Notes: a model not told the origin generated them from the letters alone. 64,000 nucleotides of DNA from JAPLSN01 sp964482955 (GCA_964482955.1 CAYZZW010000005.1:1-64000), one strand, 5' to 3'. Shown: positions 9,118-17,703, numbered from the stretch's first letter. Made by a program: numbers and translations.

Positions 9118-9952
9118 AAACGCCCTCCTTGAGCCGGTACACGACCGTGCCCGACCTGAAGTCAAGCTCGCCGACCGCCTGAGGCAGCGCGCCCGACTCC
9201 ACCACGTCGAGCACGAGGGCCATCGACTGGAGGAGCGGGCACGAGAGGCTCGCGCCGGTGCGGACCGGCGTGCGGTGGGCGAGCGGATAGACGAGATAGT
9301 CGAATTCCCCGTGCGCGCGCGCGACGGGCTTGAGCTCCGACAGGATCGACAGGAGCTCCGGCCGCTCGCGCGACACGCCGGCCAGCGACTCGAGCATGGG
9401 CAGCATGCCCTCGGGAAGCGTCACGCCGTAGCGGAAATCCCGGAACCCGATGCCGGAGATGACTGGCAGGTCGAGGCGCCCGAGCCCGCGCGCGTCGGCG
9501 AACACGACGCCCGACGCGTCGATGGCCGCGGGGATCACCCCGGTCTCCGTCTCCACGAGGGCGACCGCCACGGGCGCCCGCTCGACCACGACGAAGCGCA
9601 GGCCGTTCGGGAACACGCGCTCGACGCGGGCCTGGGCGACGACCGGCAGCGCGCACAGCGCGCGGGCCATGCCCTCGCAGTCGGCCGCGAAGAACCCGAG
9701 GCCGCGGCCGACGCCGGCGGCCCGGGCCAGTTCCGAGGCGGGCAGCGACGTGCCGACGGCCTCGAAGCGCGTGATGGCCATGGCCGGAGACACGGCGAAG
9801 GCCGCCGCGGCGAGGCAGGCGGCCGCGAAGAGAACCGCGGCGGCGGCGAACGGAAATCCGGCTTTGCGGGCCGCGGCGCGGCCGGCCGACGCGCGGGCCT
9901 TTCCGCGCGGGGCGGCGAACGACGCGTTCGGATACACGGCGTAATCAGCCAT
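9110..9952 (-). CDS. ftsQ: Cell division protein FtsQ/DivIB
   Basis: 280 residues with a cytoplasmic Ala/Arg-rich N-terminus (about 30 residues), one transmembrane helix (FPFAAAAVLFAAACLAAAAF region) and an extracytoplasmic POTRA-like domain. That domain begins ITRFEAVGTSLPASELA and continues with ARVERVFPNGLRFVVVERAPVAVA, the FtsQ pattern. It would bridge the early and late divisome. The start codon lies inside the end of ftsW, and its stop overlaps the first codons of ftsA. The sequence is divergent but the position between ftsW and ftsA supports the call. Confidence 0.88.
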   Translation of the reverse strand: MADYAVYPNASFAAPRGKARASAGRAAARKAGFPFAAAAVLFAAACLAAAAFAVSPAMAITRFEAVGTSLPASELARAAGVGRGLGFFAADCEGMARALCALPVVAQARVERVFPNGLRFVVVERAPVAVALVETETGVIPAAIDASGVVFADARGLGRLDLPVISGIGFRDFRYGVTLPEGMLPMLESLAGVSRERPELLSILSELKPVARAHGEFDYLVYPLAHRTPVRTGASLSCPLLQSMALVLDVVESGALPQAVGELDFRSGTVVYRLKEGVSG

Positions 9953-11198
9953 GGACGACCTCCGCGGATACGCGTTTCCCGGCGCCTTCGCGTCCGGACT
10001 GCCCGCTCGCGCGGGAGAAGTTGAAAATGAGGCCGCACATGAGCGCGGTCGACAGGAGCGAGGATCCGCCGGCGGAAAAGAACGGCAGGGGAATGCCCGT
10101 GGCGGGAATGGCGCCAGACGCCACGCCGACGTTGACGAGCACCTGGATCGTGATGGAGGCGGCGAGCCCGAACGACGCGTACGACACGAAGCGCGTCCGC
10201 GCCTCGCCCGCATTCCGGTCGGTCGAAGGCACGATGCCCCACTCGGCCGTCTCGCGGGCGGCCTCGGGTCGGGGAGAAGCCGCGAACGACACGCGGAACG
10301 CCCGCCACGCGAAGAACGCCCACACGGCCAGGAACACCGCGACGCCGAAGAAGCCGGTCTCCTCCGCGAAGGAAGCGAACACGAAATCCGACTGGACTTC
10401 GGGCACGCTCGCGAGCTTCACGGTGCCGAGCCCGAGGCCGCGGCCGAACAGGCCGCCCGCGCGGATCGCCTTGACCGAACCGAGCAGCTGGTAGCCGATC
10501 GACTCGGGCGCGTGCGCCGGGAAAAGGAACGTGATGATGCGCCTGAGGCGGAAGGGACTCGTCAGCACGGTGAGCGCCGCGAGCGGCAACGCCACCGACG
10601 AGAGCGCGACGAAGAAGAGAAGCGGCACTTCGGCCACCCAGAACAGGACGACGACGGGCAGCGCCGCGAGCACCGCCGTGGAGAAATCGTTTTGGGCGAG
10701 GATGACGAGCGAGCCGAACAGCGTGACGAAGAGCGGCGGCAAGGTGGTATTGACGATGTCGTCCACGCGGTCGCCCTTCCTCGAGAAGAGGTGCGCGGCA
10801 TAGAGGATGACGGCCGTCTTCCACAACTCGGACGGCTGGAACGTGAAGGATCCCGCGCCTATCCAGCGCGCGGCGCCGTTACGCGTCACGCCGATGCCGG
10901 GCACGAAGGGCAGAAAGAGAAGACCAAGGGCGACGAAAGCGAACGCCGGCGCGCGTCTCCGGACGACGTCGACCGGCGTGAAGGCGCCCAGGGCGAACGC
11001 GAGCATGGCGGGAGCGAACGCCCACGCCTGGCGGACGAAGAAGTGGTCGGGGCGCTTCCCGAGCGCCAGGGCGTAGCCGGAGGAAGCCGAGTAGAGGTAG
11101 GCCAAGCCCGCCCCCGCGAGGAGGACGACGACGCCGAGGAAGGCGGTGTCGCCCTTGCCGTCCGGGAGCGAACGCTCCATCGCTATGCCGCGCGCCAC
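9945..11198 (-). CDS. ftsW: Septal peptidoglycan polymerase FtsW (SEDS family)
   Basis: 417 residues with about ten transmembrane segments. SEDS hallmarks are present: GAARWIGAGSFTFQPSELWK near residue 110, ESIGYQLLGSVKAIRAGG, and LPFFSAGGSSLL near the C-terminus. SEDS proteins polymerise lipid II glycan chains with a partner class B PBP. No ftsI-like PBP gene is in this cluster, so the partner must be elsewhere. A longer loop of about 35 residues (around residues 300-335, SPRPEAARETAEWG) separates the last membrane helices. It overlaps ftsQ by 8 bases. Confidence 0.95.
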   Translation of the reverse strand: MARGIAMERSLPDGKGDTAFLGVVVLLAGAGLAYLYSASSGYALALGKRPDHFFVRQAWAFAPAMLAFALGAFTPVDVVRRRAPAFAFVALGLLFLPFVPGIGVTRNGAARWIGAGSFTFQPSELWKTAVILYAAHLFSRKGDRVDDIVNTTLPPLFVTLFGSLVILAQNDFSTAVLAALPVVVLFWVAEVPLLFFVALSSVALPLAALTVLTSPFRLRRIITFLFPAHAPESIGYQLLGSVKAIRAGGLFGRGLGLGTVKLASVPEVQSDFVFASFAEETGFFGVAVFLAVWAFFAWRAFRVSFAASPRPEAARETAEWGIVPSTDRNAGEARTRFVSYASFGLAASITIQVLVNVGVASGAIPATGIPLPFFSAGGSSLLSTALMCGLIFNFSRASGQSGREGAGKRVSAEVVHG

Positions 11199-11211
11199 GA
11201 TGCCGCCCCGC

Positions 11212-12294
11212 CTATTGGATCTTCAGGGTGGAGAGCGCGATGATCGCGAAGAGACCGCCGAGGATCCAGAAGCGGATCACGACCTTGGTCTCCTTCCAAC
11301 CCTTGAGTTCGAAGTGGTGATGGAGCGGCGCCATGCGGAACACGCGCTTCCCCTTGGTGAGCTTGAAGACGCCGACCTGGATCATGACGGACGCCACCTG
11401 CAGGACGAAGACGCCGCCCACGATGAGGAGGAGGATCTCCTTCTTCACGACGAGCGACATCGCGCCGAGCACGCCGCCGAGCGCGAGCGACCCGACGTCG
11501 CCCATGAAGACCTCGGCCGGGTGCGAATTGAACCAGAGGAAGCCGATGCACGCCCCGGTGAGGGCGAAGGTGAACACCGACAGCTCGCCCGCGCCGCGGA
11601 CGAAGGGGATGTTGAGGTACGCGGCCCAGTCCGAGCGGCCGGTCAGGTAGGTCAGGATCGAAAAGGCGATGAGCGCGATGATGACGAGCCCGGTGGCCAG
11701 TCCGTCGAGGCCGTCCGCCAGGTTCACCGCGTTCGACCAGCCGACGATGAAGGTGACGCCGAGCGGGATGTAGAAGATCCCGAGGTCGACGACCGCCTTC
11801 TTGAGGAAGGGGATGTACAGCTTCGTGGTCTCGTCGCCGCGGTTCAGGTACAGGACGACGACGGCCACGGTGGCCACGAAGGTCTGCAGGAGGAACTTCG
11901 CCTTGCCCGGCAGCCCGTCGGAGTTCTTCTTCTTGATCTTGAGCCAGTCGTCGAGGAAGCCGATGCCGCCGAAGCCGACGAGCACGCCGAGGCAGACCCA
12001 GCCGTACAGGTTGTGCAAATCCGCCCAGAGGAGCACGGCCACCGCCACCGCGACGATGATGAGGATGCCGCCCATCGTCGGCGTGCCCGACTTCGCCTGG
12101 TGCGTTTCGGGGCCGTCGACGCGGATCGCCTGCCCGAACTTGAACGCGCGGAGCCGCTCGATGAGGGCCGGTCCCACGAGGAATGCGATGAGGAGCGCCG
12201 TCACCGCGGCGTACGCGGTGCGGAAACTCAGGTACTTGAAGACGTTGAAGGCCTTGAAGTACTCGGCGAGCGGATACACCCATTCGAGGAACAC
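11212..12294 (-). CDS. mraY: Phospho-N-acetylmuramoyl-pentapeptide transferase MraY
   Basis: 360 residues, the usual MraY size, with ten predicted membrane helices. It transfers phospho-MurNAc-pentapeptide from UDP to undecaprenyl phosphate, forming lipid I. Diagnostic segments include HQAKSGTPTMGGILI, GFGGIGFLDDWLKI with the catalytic-site Asp pair, NAVNLADGLDGLATG, FMGDVGSLALGG, and the C-terminal APLHHHFELKGW. It lies 5 bases after murF and 13 bases before ftsW. Confidence 0.98.
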   Translation of the reverse strand: MFLEWVYPLAEYFKAFNVFKYLSFRTAYAAVTALLIAFLVGPALIERLRAFKFGQAIRVDGPETHQAKSGTPTMGGILIIVAVAVAVLLWADLHNLYGWVCLGVLVGFGGIGFLDDWLKIKKKNSDGLPGKAKFLLQTFVATVAVVVLYLNRGDETTKLYIPFLKKAVVDLGIFYIPLGVTFIVGWSNAVNLADGLDGLATGLVIIALIAFSILTYLTGRSDWAAYLNIPFVRGAGELSVFTFALTGACIGFLWFNSHPAEVFMGDVGSLALGGVLGAMSLVVKKEILLLIVGGVFVLQVASVMIQVGVFKLTKGKRVFRMAPLHHHFELKGWKETKVVIRFWILGGLFAIIALSTLKIQ

Positions 12295-12298
12295 GCGC

Positions 12299-13720
12299 TT
12301 AACCCTCCATCCCGAACAGCGGGCCGAGGCGCTCGAGCGCCTTCCCCCGCGAGCCCTTGAGGAGCACGAGGTCCCCGGGCCGCACGAAATCGCGGACCGC
12401 GTCGCGGAGCGCGTCGAAATCGCCGGTTTGCAGAAGCTTCCCGCGGAAGCCCGCGGCGAGCGCCGCGTCCCGCGCGGGTATCGTCTCGTCGCCGAAGAAG
12501 AAGAGCGCGTCGGCCTTCGAGCGCCCCGCGGCCTCGCCCACCGCGCGGTGCGCCGCGGCGGACTCGCCCCCGAGCTCTAGCATGCCCCCGAGCACGTAGA
12601 CGCGGCGGCCGGCCCACTCCGCGTCGTCGCAGAGGCCGATCGCGCGCTCCACCGAATCGGGGTTCGCGTTGTAGCAGTCGCGCACGACCGTGCACTCCCC
12701 GCGCACGATCTCCGTGCGCCCGAAGAGCGCCTTCATCGACGACAGCCCCGCGGCCGCGTCGTCGGGCGAGGCGCCCAGGTCCGCGGCGACGGCGATCGCC
12801 GCGATCGCGTCGAGCAGGTTGTGCCGGCCGGGGAGCGGAAAGCGGATTTCCGCGCCGCGATAGCCGATCGTCCAGCCCGCGAGCCCCTCGGAGCGCGTCC
12901 ATTCGACGCCGGGGGTCGAGCGCTCGCCGAAGCGCGCGGTCCGACCGGGGCAGCGCGACGCGAGGTAGTCCGCGTAGTCGTCGTCCTCCCACACGTAGGC
13001 GACGCCGTCCGGGCCCATCGCCTGGAACGCCTTGCTTTTCTCTAAAGCGATGCGGTCCCGGTCGCCGAGAATGCCGATATGGGCGGTTCCGACGTTCGTC
13101 ACGACGACGCGCTGGGGAGCCCAGACGCGCGACAGGACGTCCATTTCGCCCGGATGGTTGATGCCCATCTCGAACACGCCGACTTCGTGGGCGTCGTCGA
13201 GGAGGAACATGGCCTGGGGCAGGCCGATTTCCGAATTGAGGTTGCCGGGATTCACGACCGTCCGGCGCGCGCGCGACAGGATCGCGGCGAGGCACTCCTT
13301 CGTGGTCGTCTTGCCGCTCGAGCCCGTCACGCCGACGCGCGCCAGGTTCGGGAACAGCGCGCGATAGGCCCGCGCGGCGTCCTGGAGGGCGTTCAAGGCG
13401 TCGTCCGCGAACACGAAGGCGGCGGAATCGCGCAGGGCGCGGTACTCTCCTTCGCGGGCGGCGGCGGCCGCGCGGTCGCACAGCACTATGGAAGCGCCCG
13501 CCTCGACGGCGGCGCGGACGTAGTCGTGGCCGTCGACGCGCTCGCCGCGCAGGGCCACGAAGAGGCAGCCGGGGCCGGCGTTGCGCGAATCGGTTTCGCA
13601 CCTGACGGCGCGCGCGCGCGCGTCCCCCGCGAGCGTTCCGCCCGCGGCGCCGGCCAACCACGCGGCGTCGAAGCCCCGGCCTCCCGGAACCTCGCGACCG
13701 CCCGCCTTCGTTTCAACCAT
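12299..13720 (-). CDS. murF: UDP-MurNAc-tripeptide:D-Ala-D-Ala ligase MurF
   Basis: 473 residues, typical of MurF. Domain 1 (to about residue 110) binds the UDP part and includes CLFVALRGERVDGHDYVRAA. The central ATPase domain starts at VGVTGSSGKTTTKE. The C-terminal domain contains DCYNANPDSVERAI and ends with GSRGKALERL, both MurF hallmarks. It adds D-Ala-D-Ala to the cytoplasmic peptidoglycan precursor. murE and ftsI, which precede murF in many dcw clusters, are absent. Its start overlaps the end of the FtsL-like gene by 8 bases. Confidence 0.97.
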   Translation of the reverse strand: MVETKAGGREVPGGRGFDAAWLAGAAGGTLAGDARARAVRCETDSRNAGPGCLFVALRGERVDGHDYVRAAVEAGASIVLCDRAAAAAREGEYRALRDSAAFVFADDALNALQDAARAYRALFPNLARVGVTGSSGKTTTKECLAAILSRARRTVVNPGNLNSEIGLPQAMFLLDDAHEVGVFEMGINHPGEMDVLSRVWAPQRVVVTNVGTAHIGILGDRDRIALEKSKAFQAMGPDGVAYVWEDDDYADYLASRCPGRTARFGERSTPGVEWTRSEGLAGWTIGYRGAEIRFPLPGRHNLLDAIAAIAVAADLGASPDDAAAGLSSMKALFGRTEIVRGECTVVRDCYNANPDSVERAIGLCDDAEWAGRRVYVLGGMLELGGESAAAHRAVGEAAGRSKADALFFFGDETIPARDAALAAGFRGKLLQTGDFDALRDAVRDFVRPGDLVLLKGSRGKALERLGPLFGMEG

Positions 13721-14021
13721 CCGTCTTTCCCCTCGCTCCCGTCACTTCGATCCGGATCGCCCGCTCGGGAACCGCCCGCTCGAGGCCGAGCGAACCTTCG
13801 GCCGCCGCCTCGAGGCGGGACCGCGCGCCCAGCACCGAAATGCCCGCGGACAGCTTCCGTTCGAGCTCGAGCAGCTCCCGCTGGGTCTCGACGAGACCCG
13901 CGAGCTCCACCCGCGCTTCGCGGCATGCGCCCGCCTGGCGGACGACGCCGAACAACATGAGGGGTACGGAAAGAACGATCAGGATACGGACGATACGCTG
14001 CACGCTCGCGCTCCGACGCAA
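13713..14021 (-). CDS. ftsL: FtsL-like small membrane protein
   Basis: 102 residues. A short basic N-terminus is followed by one transmembrane helix (IVRILIVLSVPLMLFGVV) and a heptad-rich helix (about residues 38-70, LAGLVETQRELLELERKLS). It then has a small charged tail. This is the FtsL/DivIC topology, and the position between rsmH and murF is where ftsL sits in dcw clusters. FtsL sequences are poorly conserved, so the call rests on topology and synteny. It would pair with FtsQ in the divisome. Confidence 0.75.
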   Translation of the reverse strand: MRRSASVQRIVRILIVLSVPLMLFGVVRQAGACREARVELAGLVETQRELLELERKLSAGISVLGARSRLEAAAEGSLGLERAVPERAIRIEVTGARGKTDG

Positions 14022-14037
14022 CGCCCGCGGAACCCGT

Positions 14038-14994
14038 TCAGGGACGCCTTCTGGCGATCCTGAGCTTGGAGCTCCGCGACGCGGGATTGCGCCTCGTCTC
14101 CTCGGCGCCCGGAACGATCGGCTTCTTCACCACTGCCTCGAGGCGCGGACGTTCCTTATTAAGAGATATCGGCCGGGCGTAGCGCGGACTGTACCGCGAC
14201 TCCTCGTCGTCCGTATCCCGGAACATCGACCGGAACGCGAATTTCACGATCCGGTCCTCGAGCGAATGGAAGCTGATCACCCCGATGAGCCCGCCGGGCG
14301 CCAGGGCCGACGCCGCCGCGAACAACGCGCGCTCGATGCGTCCGAGCTCGTCGTTCACCGCGATCCTGAGCGCCTGGAAGGTCCGCGTCGCGGGGTGGAT
14401 GCGCCCGCCGCGGAACTTCGCCGGCACGGCCTCCCGCACGATCTCCGCCAGCCGTCCGGCCGTCTCGATCCGCGAGCGGTGCCTGCCCTCGACGATGCAG
14501 CGCGCGATGCGCCCCGCGAAGGGCTCCTCGCCGTAATCCCTGAGGATGGTCTCGAGCGAATCCCGGTCCAGTTCGTTGACGAGATCCGAAGCGGTCCTCC
14601 CAGTATCAGCGTTCAGCCTCATGTCGAGCGATTCGTCGTCATGAATGCTGAAGCCCCGCCTCGATTCGCGAAAATGGAACATGGATATCCCGAGATCGAG
14701 CAAGACGACCTCTATCCGTTCTTCCCCCTCCCCGTACGATTCAAAGAACTCGTCGAAGAACGCGTTCACGTAGCGCACGCGATCCCCGAATCCGCCGAGG
14801 CGCTCCCGCGCCCGCCCCTGCATCTCCGCGTCCGCGTCCACGCCGACGTACCGGAGTTCCGGATACTTCGACAGGAACGCCTCGGCGTGGCCGCCCTCCC
14901 CGAGCGTGCCGTCCACCATGAGCCCGCGTCCGTCCCGCGGAACGAGCCATTCGAGGCACTCGTCCAAAAGCACCGGAACGTGCACGGTCTCCAT
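14038..14994 (-). CDS. rsmH: 16S rRNA (cytosine-1402-N4) methyltransferase RsmH (MraW)
   Basis: 318 residues, the standard size. It begins METVHVPVLLDECLEWL, has the SAM-binding motif MVDGTLGEGGHAEAFL, VVLLDLGISMFHF, RGFSIHDDESLDMRL, and a C-terminal GVISFHSLEDRIVK followed by arginine-rich residues. It methylates C1402 in the decoding site of 16S rRNA. It lies 12 bases downstream of mraZ and is the second gene of the operon. Confidence 0.98.
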   Translation of the reverse strand: METVHVPVLLDECLEWLVPRDGRGLMVDGTLGEGGHAEAFLSKYPELRYVGVDADAEMQGRARERLGGFGDRVRYVNAFFDEFFESYGEGEERIEVVLLDLGISMFHFRESRRGFSIHDDESLDMRLNADTGRTASDLVNELDRDSLETILRDYGEEPFAGRIARCIVEGRHRSRIETAGRLAEIVREAVPAKFRGGRIHPATRTFQALRIAVNDELGRIERALFAAASALAPGGLIGVISFHSLEDRIVKFAFRSMFRDTDDEESRYSPRYARPISLNKERPRLEAVVKKPIVPGAEETRRNPASRSSKLRIARRRP

Positions 14995-15006
14995 CCAAAA
15001 CCTTCC

Positions 15007-15450
15007 TTACAGCATGAGGCCGCCGAGCTCCTCGGCCGCCTCCATGAACACCGACTCGTTTTCGTCCAGGTAGCGCTTGTATTCGTCCGCGTCCCAGATC
15101 TCGATGTACTTCGTCAGCCCCAGGATCACGCACTCCTTCGTGAGCCCCGCGAAATCCCTGAGCGACTGCGGAATGGCGATCCGGCCGTTCTTGTCGACCT
15201 CGATCTCCTGCGCCGGGGCGATGATCCGCCGCTGCACGAGCCGCGCCTTCGCGTGGAACAGGCTCGTCTGCTCGATCAATTTGCCCGAAAGGCTTTTCCA
15301 CTGCTCGGGCGGGAACAGCCAGAGGCACTTGTCCACGCCCTGGGTGATCACCAGGCGGTCGCAGGCAAGCTCGCTTCGCAGCTTCGAGGGAAGGGAAAGT
15401 CGACCTTTTTCGTCTTGGGTGTTTTTGAACTCACCGGTGAGTAGTTCCAT
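15007..15450 (-). CDS. mraZ: Transcriptional regulator MraZ
   Basis: 147 residues comprising two AbrB-like SpoVT folds. The first holds LLTGEFKNTQDEKGRLSLP and the second EIEVDKNGRIAIPQSLRDFA, each with the DxKGR/DxNGR pattern. MraZ is known to repress the mra promoter by binding phased TGGG repeats, and such repeats lie directly upstream of this gene (separate entry). The ATG at 15448-15450 was chosen over upstream in-frame ATG/GTG codons because it sits just after the repeats and matches the family N-terminus. It is the first gene of the division operon. Confidence 0.95.
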   Translation of the reverse strand: MELLTGEFKNTQDEKGRLSLPSKLRSELACDRLVITQGVDKCLWLFPPEQWKSLSGKLIEQTSLFHAKARLVQRRIIAPAQEIEVDKNGRIAIPQSLRDFAGLTKECVILGLTKYIEIWDADEYKRYLDENESVFMEAAEELGGLML

Positions 15451-15486
15451 TCCACCCTTTCCTATCTTTTCCCACTTTTTCCCACC
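15451..15486 (-). promoter_or_regulatory. MraZ operator: four boxes at exact 10-bp spacing
   Basis: On the minus strand GTGGGAAAAA, GTGGGAAAAG, ATAGGAAAGG and GTGGA follow one another at exact 10-bp steps between the promoter and the mraZ ATG. Known MraZ operators are TGGG-type boxes repeated at about 10 bp, so all boxes face one side of the helix. The third box is degenerate. The boxes overlap the expected transcript start region, which fits autorepression. Confidence 0.8.
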
Positions 15487-15487
15487 A

Positions 15488-15522
15488 CGACTCCATACTA
15501 CCGTCAAATTCGGGAATGTCAA
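15488..15522 (-). promoter_or_regulatory. Promoter of the mraZ/division operon
   Basis: Minus strand TTGACA at 15517-15522 and TAGTAT at 15495-15500 are separated by 16 bases. The predicted start is near 15488, immediately before the phased MraZ boxes. No other promoter this strong was seen between here and the hslU end of the cluster. Confidence 0.75.
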
Positions 15523-15746
15523 CCAAGGCGGGTTGCTTCTCGAGGAGACAGAATAAAATTTTTATGGATTATCGAAACATCCGTATAGTAGTCCGGGTTT
15601 TCAAGCGGGTTTGGAGCGGATTGACGGTTTTCTTCTATATAAATTCGAAACGGTCGTGGCGACGGGAACGCGGCGGGAAGGGCACGTCAGCCTGGATCGC
15701 GGAAGGCCCGTCGACGCCGAAGGGCGCGGTCGATATAGTGATCCCC

Positions 15747-15989
15747 ATGACGATCGAAACCCGCTACATCATCTTTCCCGAAGGCGAAATCCAGGAAATC
15801 GGGCATCTCCTGTCGATCGACGACCTCGTCGACGTGAACGGCTTCCCGTTGGAACTGCCGCTCCGCACGGAAAAGACCTTGGCCTACCGCGTCACGAAGA
15901 TCCGCCGCCGCGAAGAACGCGGCGAACTCGACATCCTCCACTACCTCGACCTCGTCCCCGCCTCCGACCTGCTGGCCTACATACGATAA
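15747..15989 (+). CDS. Small conserved-looking hypothetical protein
   Basis: 80 residues beginning MTIETRYIIFPEGEIQEIGH. It is acidic and beta/alpha mixed, with no signal peptide or membrane segment. Codon third positions are strongly G/C like the host genes, so it is probably real. The ATG at 15747 is preferred over the longer open frame starting at 15516, which begins in the mraZ promoter. It is divergent from mraZ. I do not recognise the family. Confidence 0.6.
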   Translation: MTIETRYIIFPEGEIQEIGHLLSIDDLVDVNGFPLELPLRTEKTLAYRVTKIRRREERGELDILHYLDLVPASDLLAYIR

Positions 15990-16017
15990 GCGTTCGCCTT
16001 CCAGTGTGGAAAGCGCA

Positions 16018-16229
16018 CACGAAGGACACGAAGTCCGACCACGAAGGGCACGAAGAAAGCGAAGAAAACGAAGGGGGAGAATCATATAATCGAGAAATGT
16101 AGTGCTCGAGCCACGGGAACTACATAAGAATTGAAAGGATAGCGCAATATATCTCTAAACGAGAAACCCTAAACTCTTACATCCTCTTACTTCGTGCCCT
16201 TCGTGGCTACACCTTCGTGCCCTTCGTGG
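16018..16229. repeat. Two inverted pairs of CACGAAGGGCACGAAG-type repeats
   Basis: CACGAAGGACACGAAG lies at 16018-16033 and CACGAAGGGCACGAAG at 16040-16055. The inverse, CTTCGTGCCCTTCGTGG, occurs twice at 16190-16206 and 16213-16229. The arms could fold a long hairpin around 134 bases of AT-richer DNA. No gene is seen from 15990 to 16247; this repeat cluster is what that gap holds. Confidence 0.75.
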
Positions 16230-16247
16230 TGAATTCGCTTTACCGGC

Positions 16248-16943
16248 TCACTTGGGGAAGAGGTACAGGTCGGGGAGCTTGTGGGCGCGCTGGATGGAGA
16301 ATTGGTCGACGACGGAGGTTTCGGAGATAAGCTCCAGCTCGAAGTAGTGGGACAGGTCCTCGAACCCGGCCACCTGGACGAAGACGCGGAACGAAAAGGT
16401 CTTCTTGGCGCCCGGCTCCTCGGCGACTTCCGGATACGGCCAGAAGATGTAGGTGCCGGCGGTGTTCTTGACGAGGCTGCACGGATTCTGCCAGTTCAAG
16501 TCCATCATGGGCACGAGTTCGTCGCCCGCGTACAAGCCGATCTCGATGCCCGAAAACGGCTCGAAGTTGGCGCCGTTGAACAGCCGGCCCATGATCGAGG
16601 GGAAGTTGTACACGGGGCCCGCGGGAAAGGTCGGCTTGGCGTGCGACGACTGGTGCGTGAAATGCGGCCGCTTCGTCTGGTCGATACGCGCCCACCCTTC
16701 CTTGACGACGGAGACGATGTCCGCCTCGCGCTGGAGCTTATCGGCGTAGTCGAGGTCGGCGTAGGCCATGCCGCGCCCCGACACGACGTACTCGGGCTTC
16801 ACCTTGTTGAGCGCGTAGCACGCCACGTCCAGGCGGCACTGGAAGCAGGTGCAGTAGCCGAGCTTCTTTACGCGCTCCTCCTCGTCGAACAGGTCGTCGA
16901 TCGTCGTACGGACGAGGTCCTCAGTCAGATTGTGGATTTCCAT
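16248..16943 (-). CDS. ComFB-like protein with C-terminal extension
   Basis: 231 residues. The N-terminal ~65 residues match the late-competence ComFB family: helix LTEDLVRTTIDDLFDEEE, then GYCTCFQCRLDVACYALNKV and PEYVVSGRG, with the clustered Cys residues. The remaining ~165 residues are mixed beta and not recognised. They contain KPTFPAGPVYNFPSIMGRLF and IEIGLYAGDELVPMMDLNW. ComFB proteins have been linked to nucleotide signalling and type IV pili in some bacteria, but function here is unproven. It overlaps the end of the TtcA-like gene by 23 bases, so the two are coupled. Confidence 0.75.
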   Translation of the reverse strand: MEIHNLTEDLVRTTIDDLFDEEERVKKLGYCTCFQCRLDVACYALNKVKPEYVVSGRGMAYADLDYADKLQREADIVSVVKEGWARIDQTKRPHFTHQSSHAKPTFPAGPVYNFPSIMGRLFNGANFEPFSGIEIGLYAGDELVPMMDLNWQNPCSLVKNTAGTYIFWPYPEVAEEPGAKKTFSFRVFVQVAGFEDLSHYFELELISETSVVDQFSIQRAHKLPDLYLFPK

Positions 16944-17703
16944 GTCCGTACTCCTCGGCGCCCCGCTCGGGCGGATGGAACGCGTCGAACACGTGTTCCC
17001 GTACCAGTCTATCCATTTTTTCGAGCTCGGCAAGCGCCGCGCGGAGCGCGAGGCGCCCGTTGTCGTTCCGGCGCGGACAGTCGATGGACGCCACCGGCAA
17101 GCCCAGGGCGGCGGCCGCGTACGCGAGCGCCGTCTCGCGCGCCATGACGAGCGGCCGGATCACCTCGACCCGCCCGAGGAAATCGCGCACGGGCGCGAGG
17201 CTTTCGAGCCGGCCGTGCTTCACGAGGTTCGCGAGGGCCGTGCCCGCGGCGTCGTCGAGCGTGTGGGCGAAGGCGACCCGGTCGAATCCGCCGGCCGCGG
17301 CCGTCTCGAAGACGCGGCGCTTCCGTTCGCGCGCGCAGCGGTAACAGCCGAGTTTTCCGTCGGGCCGATCGCCCCGCATCGACGCCTCGACGCGGACGTA
17401 CGGAATCTTCAGGCGCTCGAGGTAGCGAGCGATGGCCGCGTCGGCTTCCGGCGCCATCGGCGCTTCGCGCCACTCGATCCGCACGGCGGCGAGGTCGAAG
17501 TCCGCGTAGCGCCGGGCCCTGCAGCATTCGAGGGCCAGCGCCATGCAGAGGCTGTCCTTGCCGCCCGACACGCCGAGAAGCACGCGGCTTCCGGGCGGTA
17601 TCATCGCGAACCTGGCAATCGCCTTGCCCGCGTTCTTGACGAGCCGGTCGACGAAGCCCTGCGGTCTGTCCGACAGCGCGCGCTCGAGGGGCGCGTCGCT
17701 CAT
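16921..17703 (-). CDS. TtcA-like tRNA 2-thiolation / PP-loop ATPase
   Basis: 260 residues. A PP-loop SGGKDS motif stands near residue 46 (VLLGVSGGKDSLCMA). A CYRC pair (LGCYRCARERKRR) and an FAHTLDDAA segment follow, the pattern of the TtcA/TtuA group, which uses an iron-sulphur cluster to thiolate tRNA. A third Cys in SIDCPRRND may complete the cluster site. It lies between an HD phosphohydrolase gene (4-base overlap) and the ComFB-like gene. The family is secure; the exact tRNA position modified is not. Confidence 0.85.
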   Translation of the reverse strand: MSDAPLERALSDRPQGFVDRLVKNAGKAIARFAMIPPGSRVLLGVSGGKDSLCMALALECCRARRYADFDLAAVRIEWREAPMAPEADAAIARYLERLKIPYVRVEASMRGDRPDGKLGCYRCARERKRRVFETAAAGGFDRVAFAHTLDDAAGTALANLVKHGRLESLAPVRDFLGRVEVIRPLVMARETALAYAAAALGLPVASIDCPRRNDNGRLALRAALAELEKMDRLVREHVFDAFHPPERGAEEYGHGNPQSD

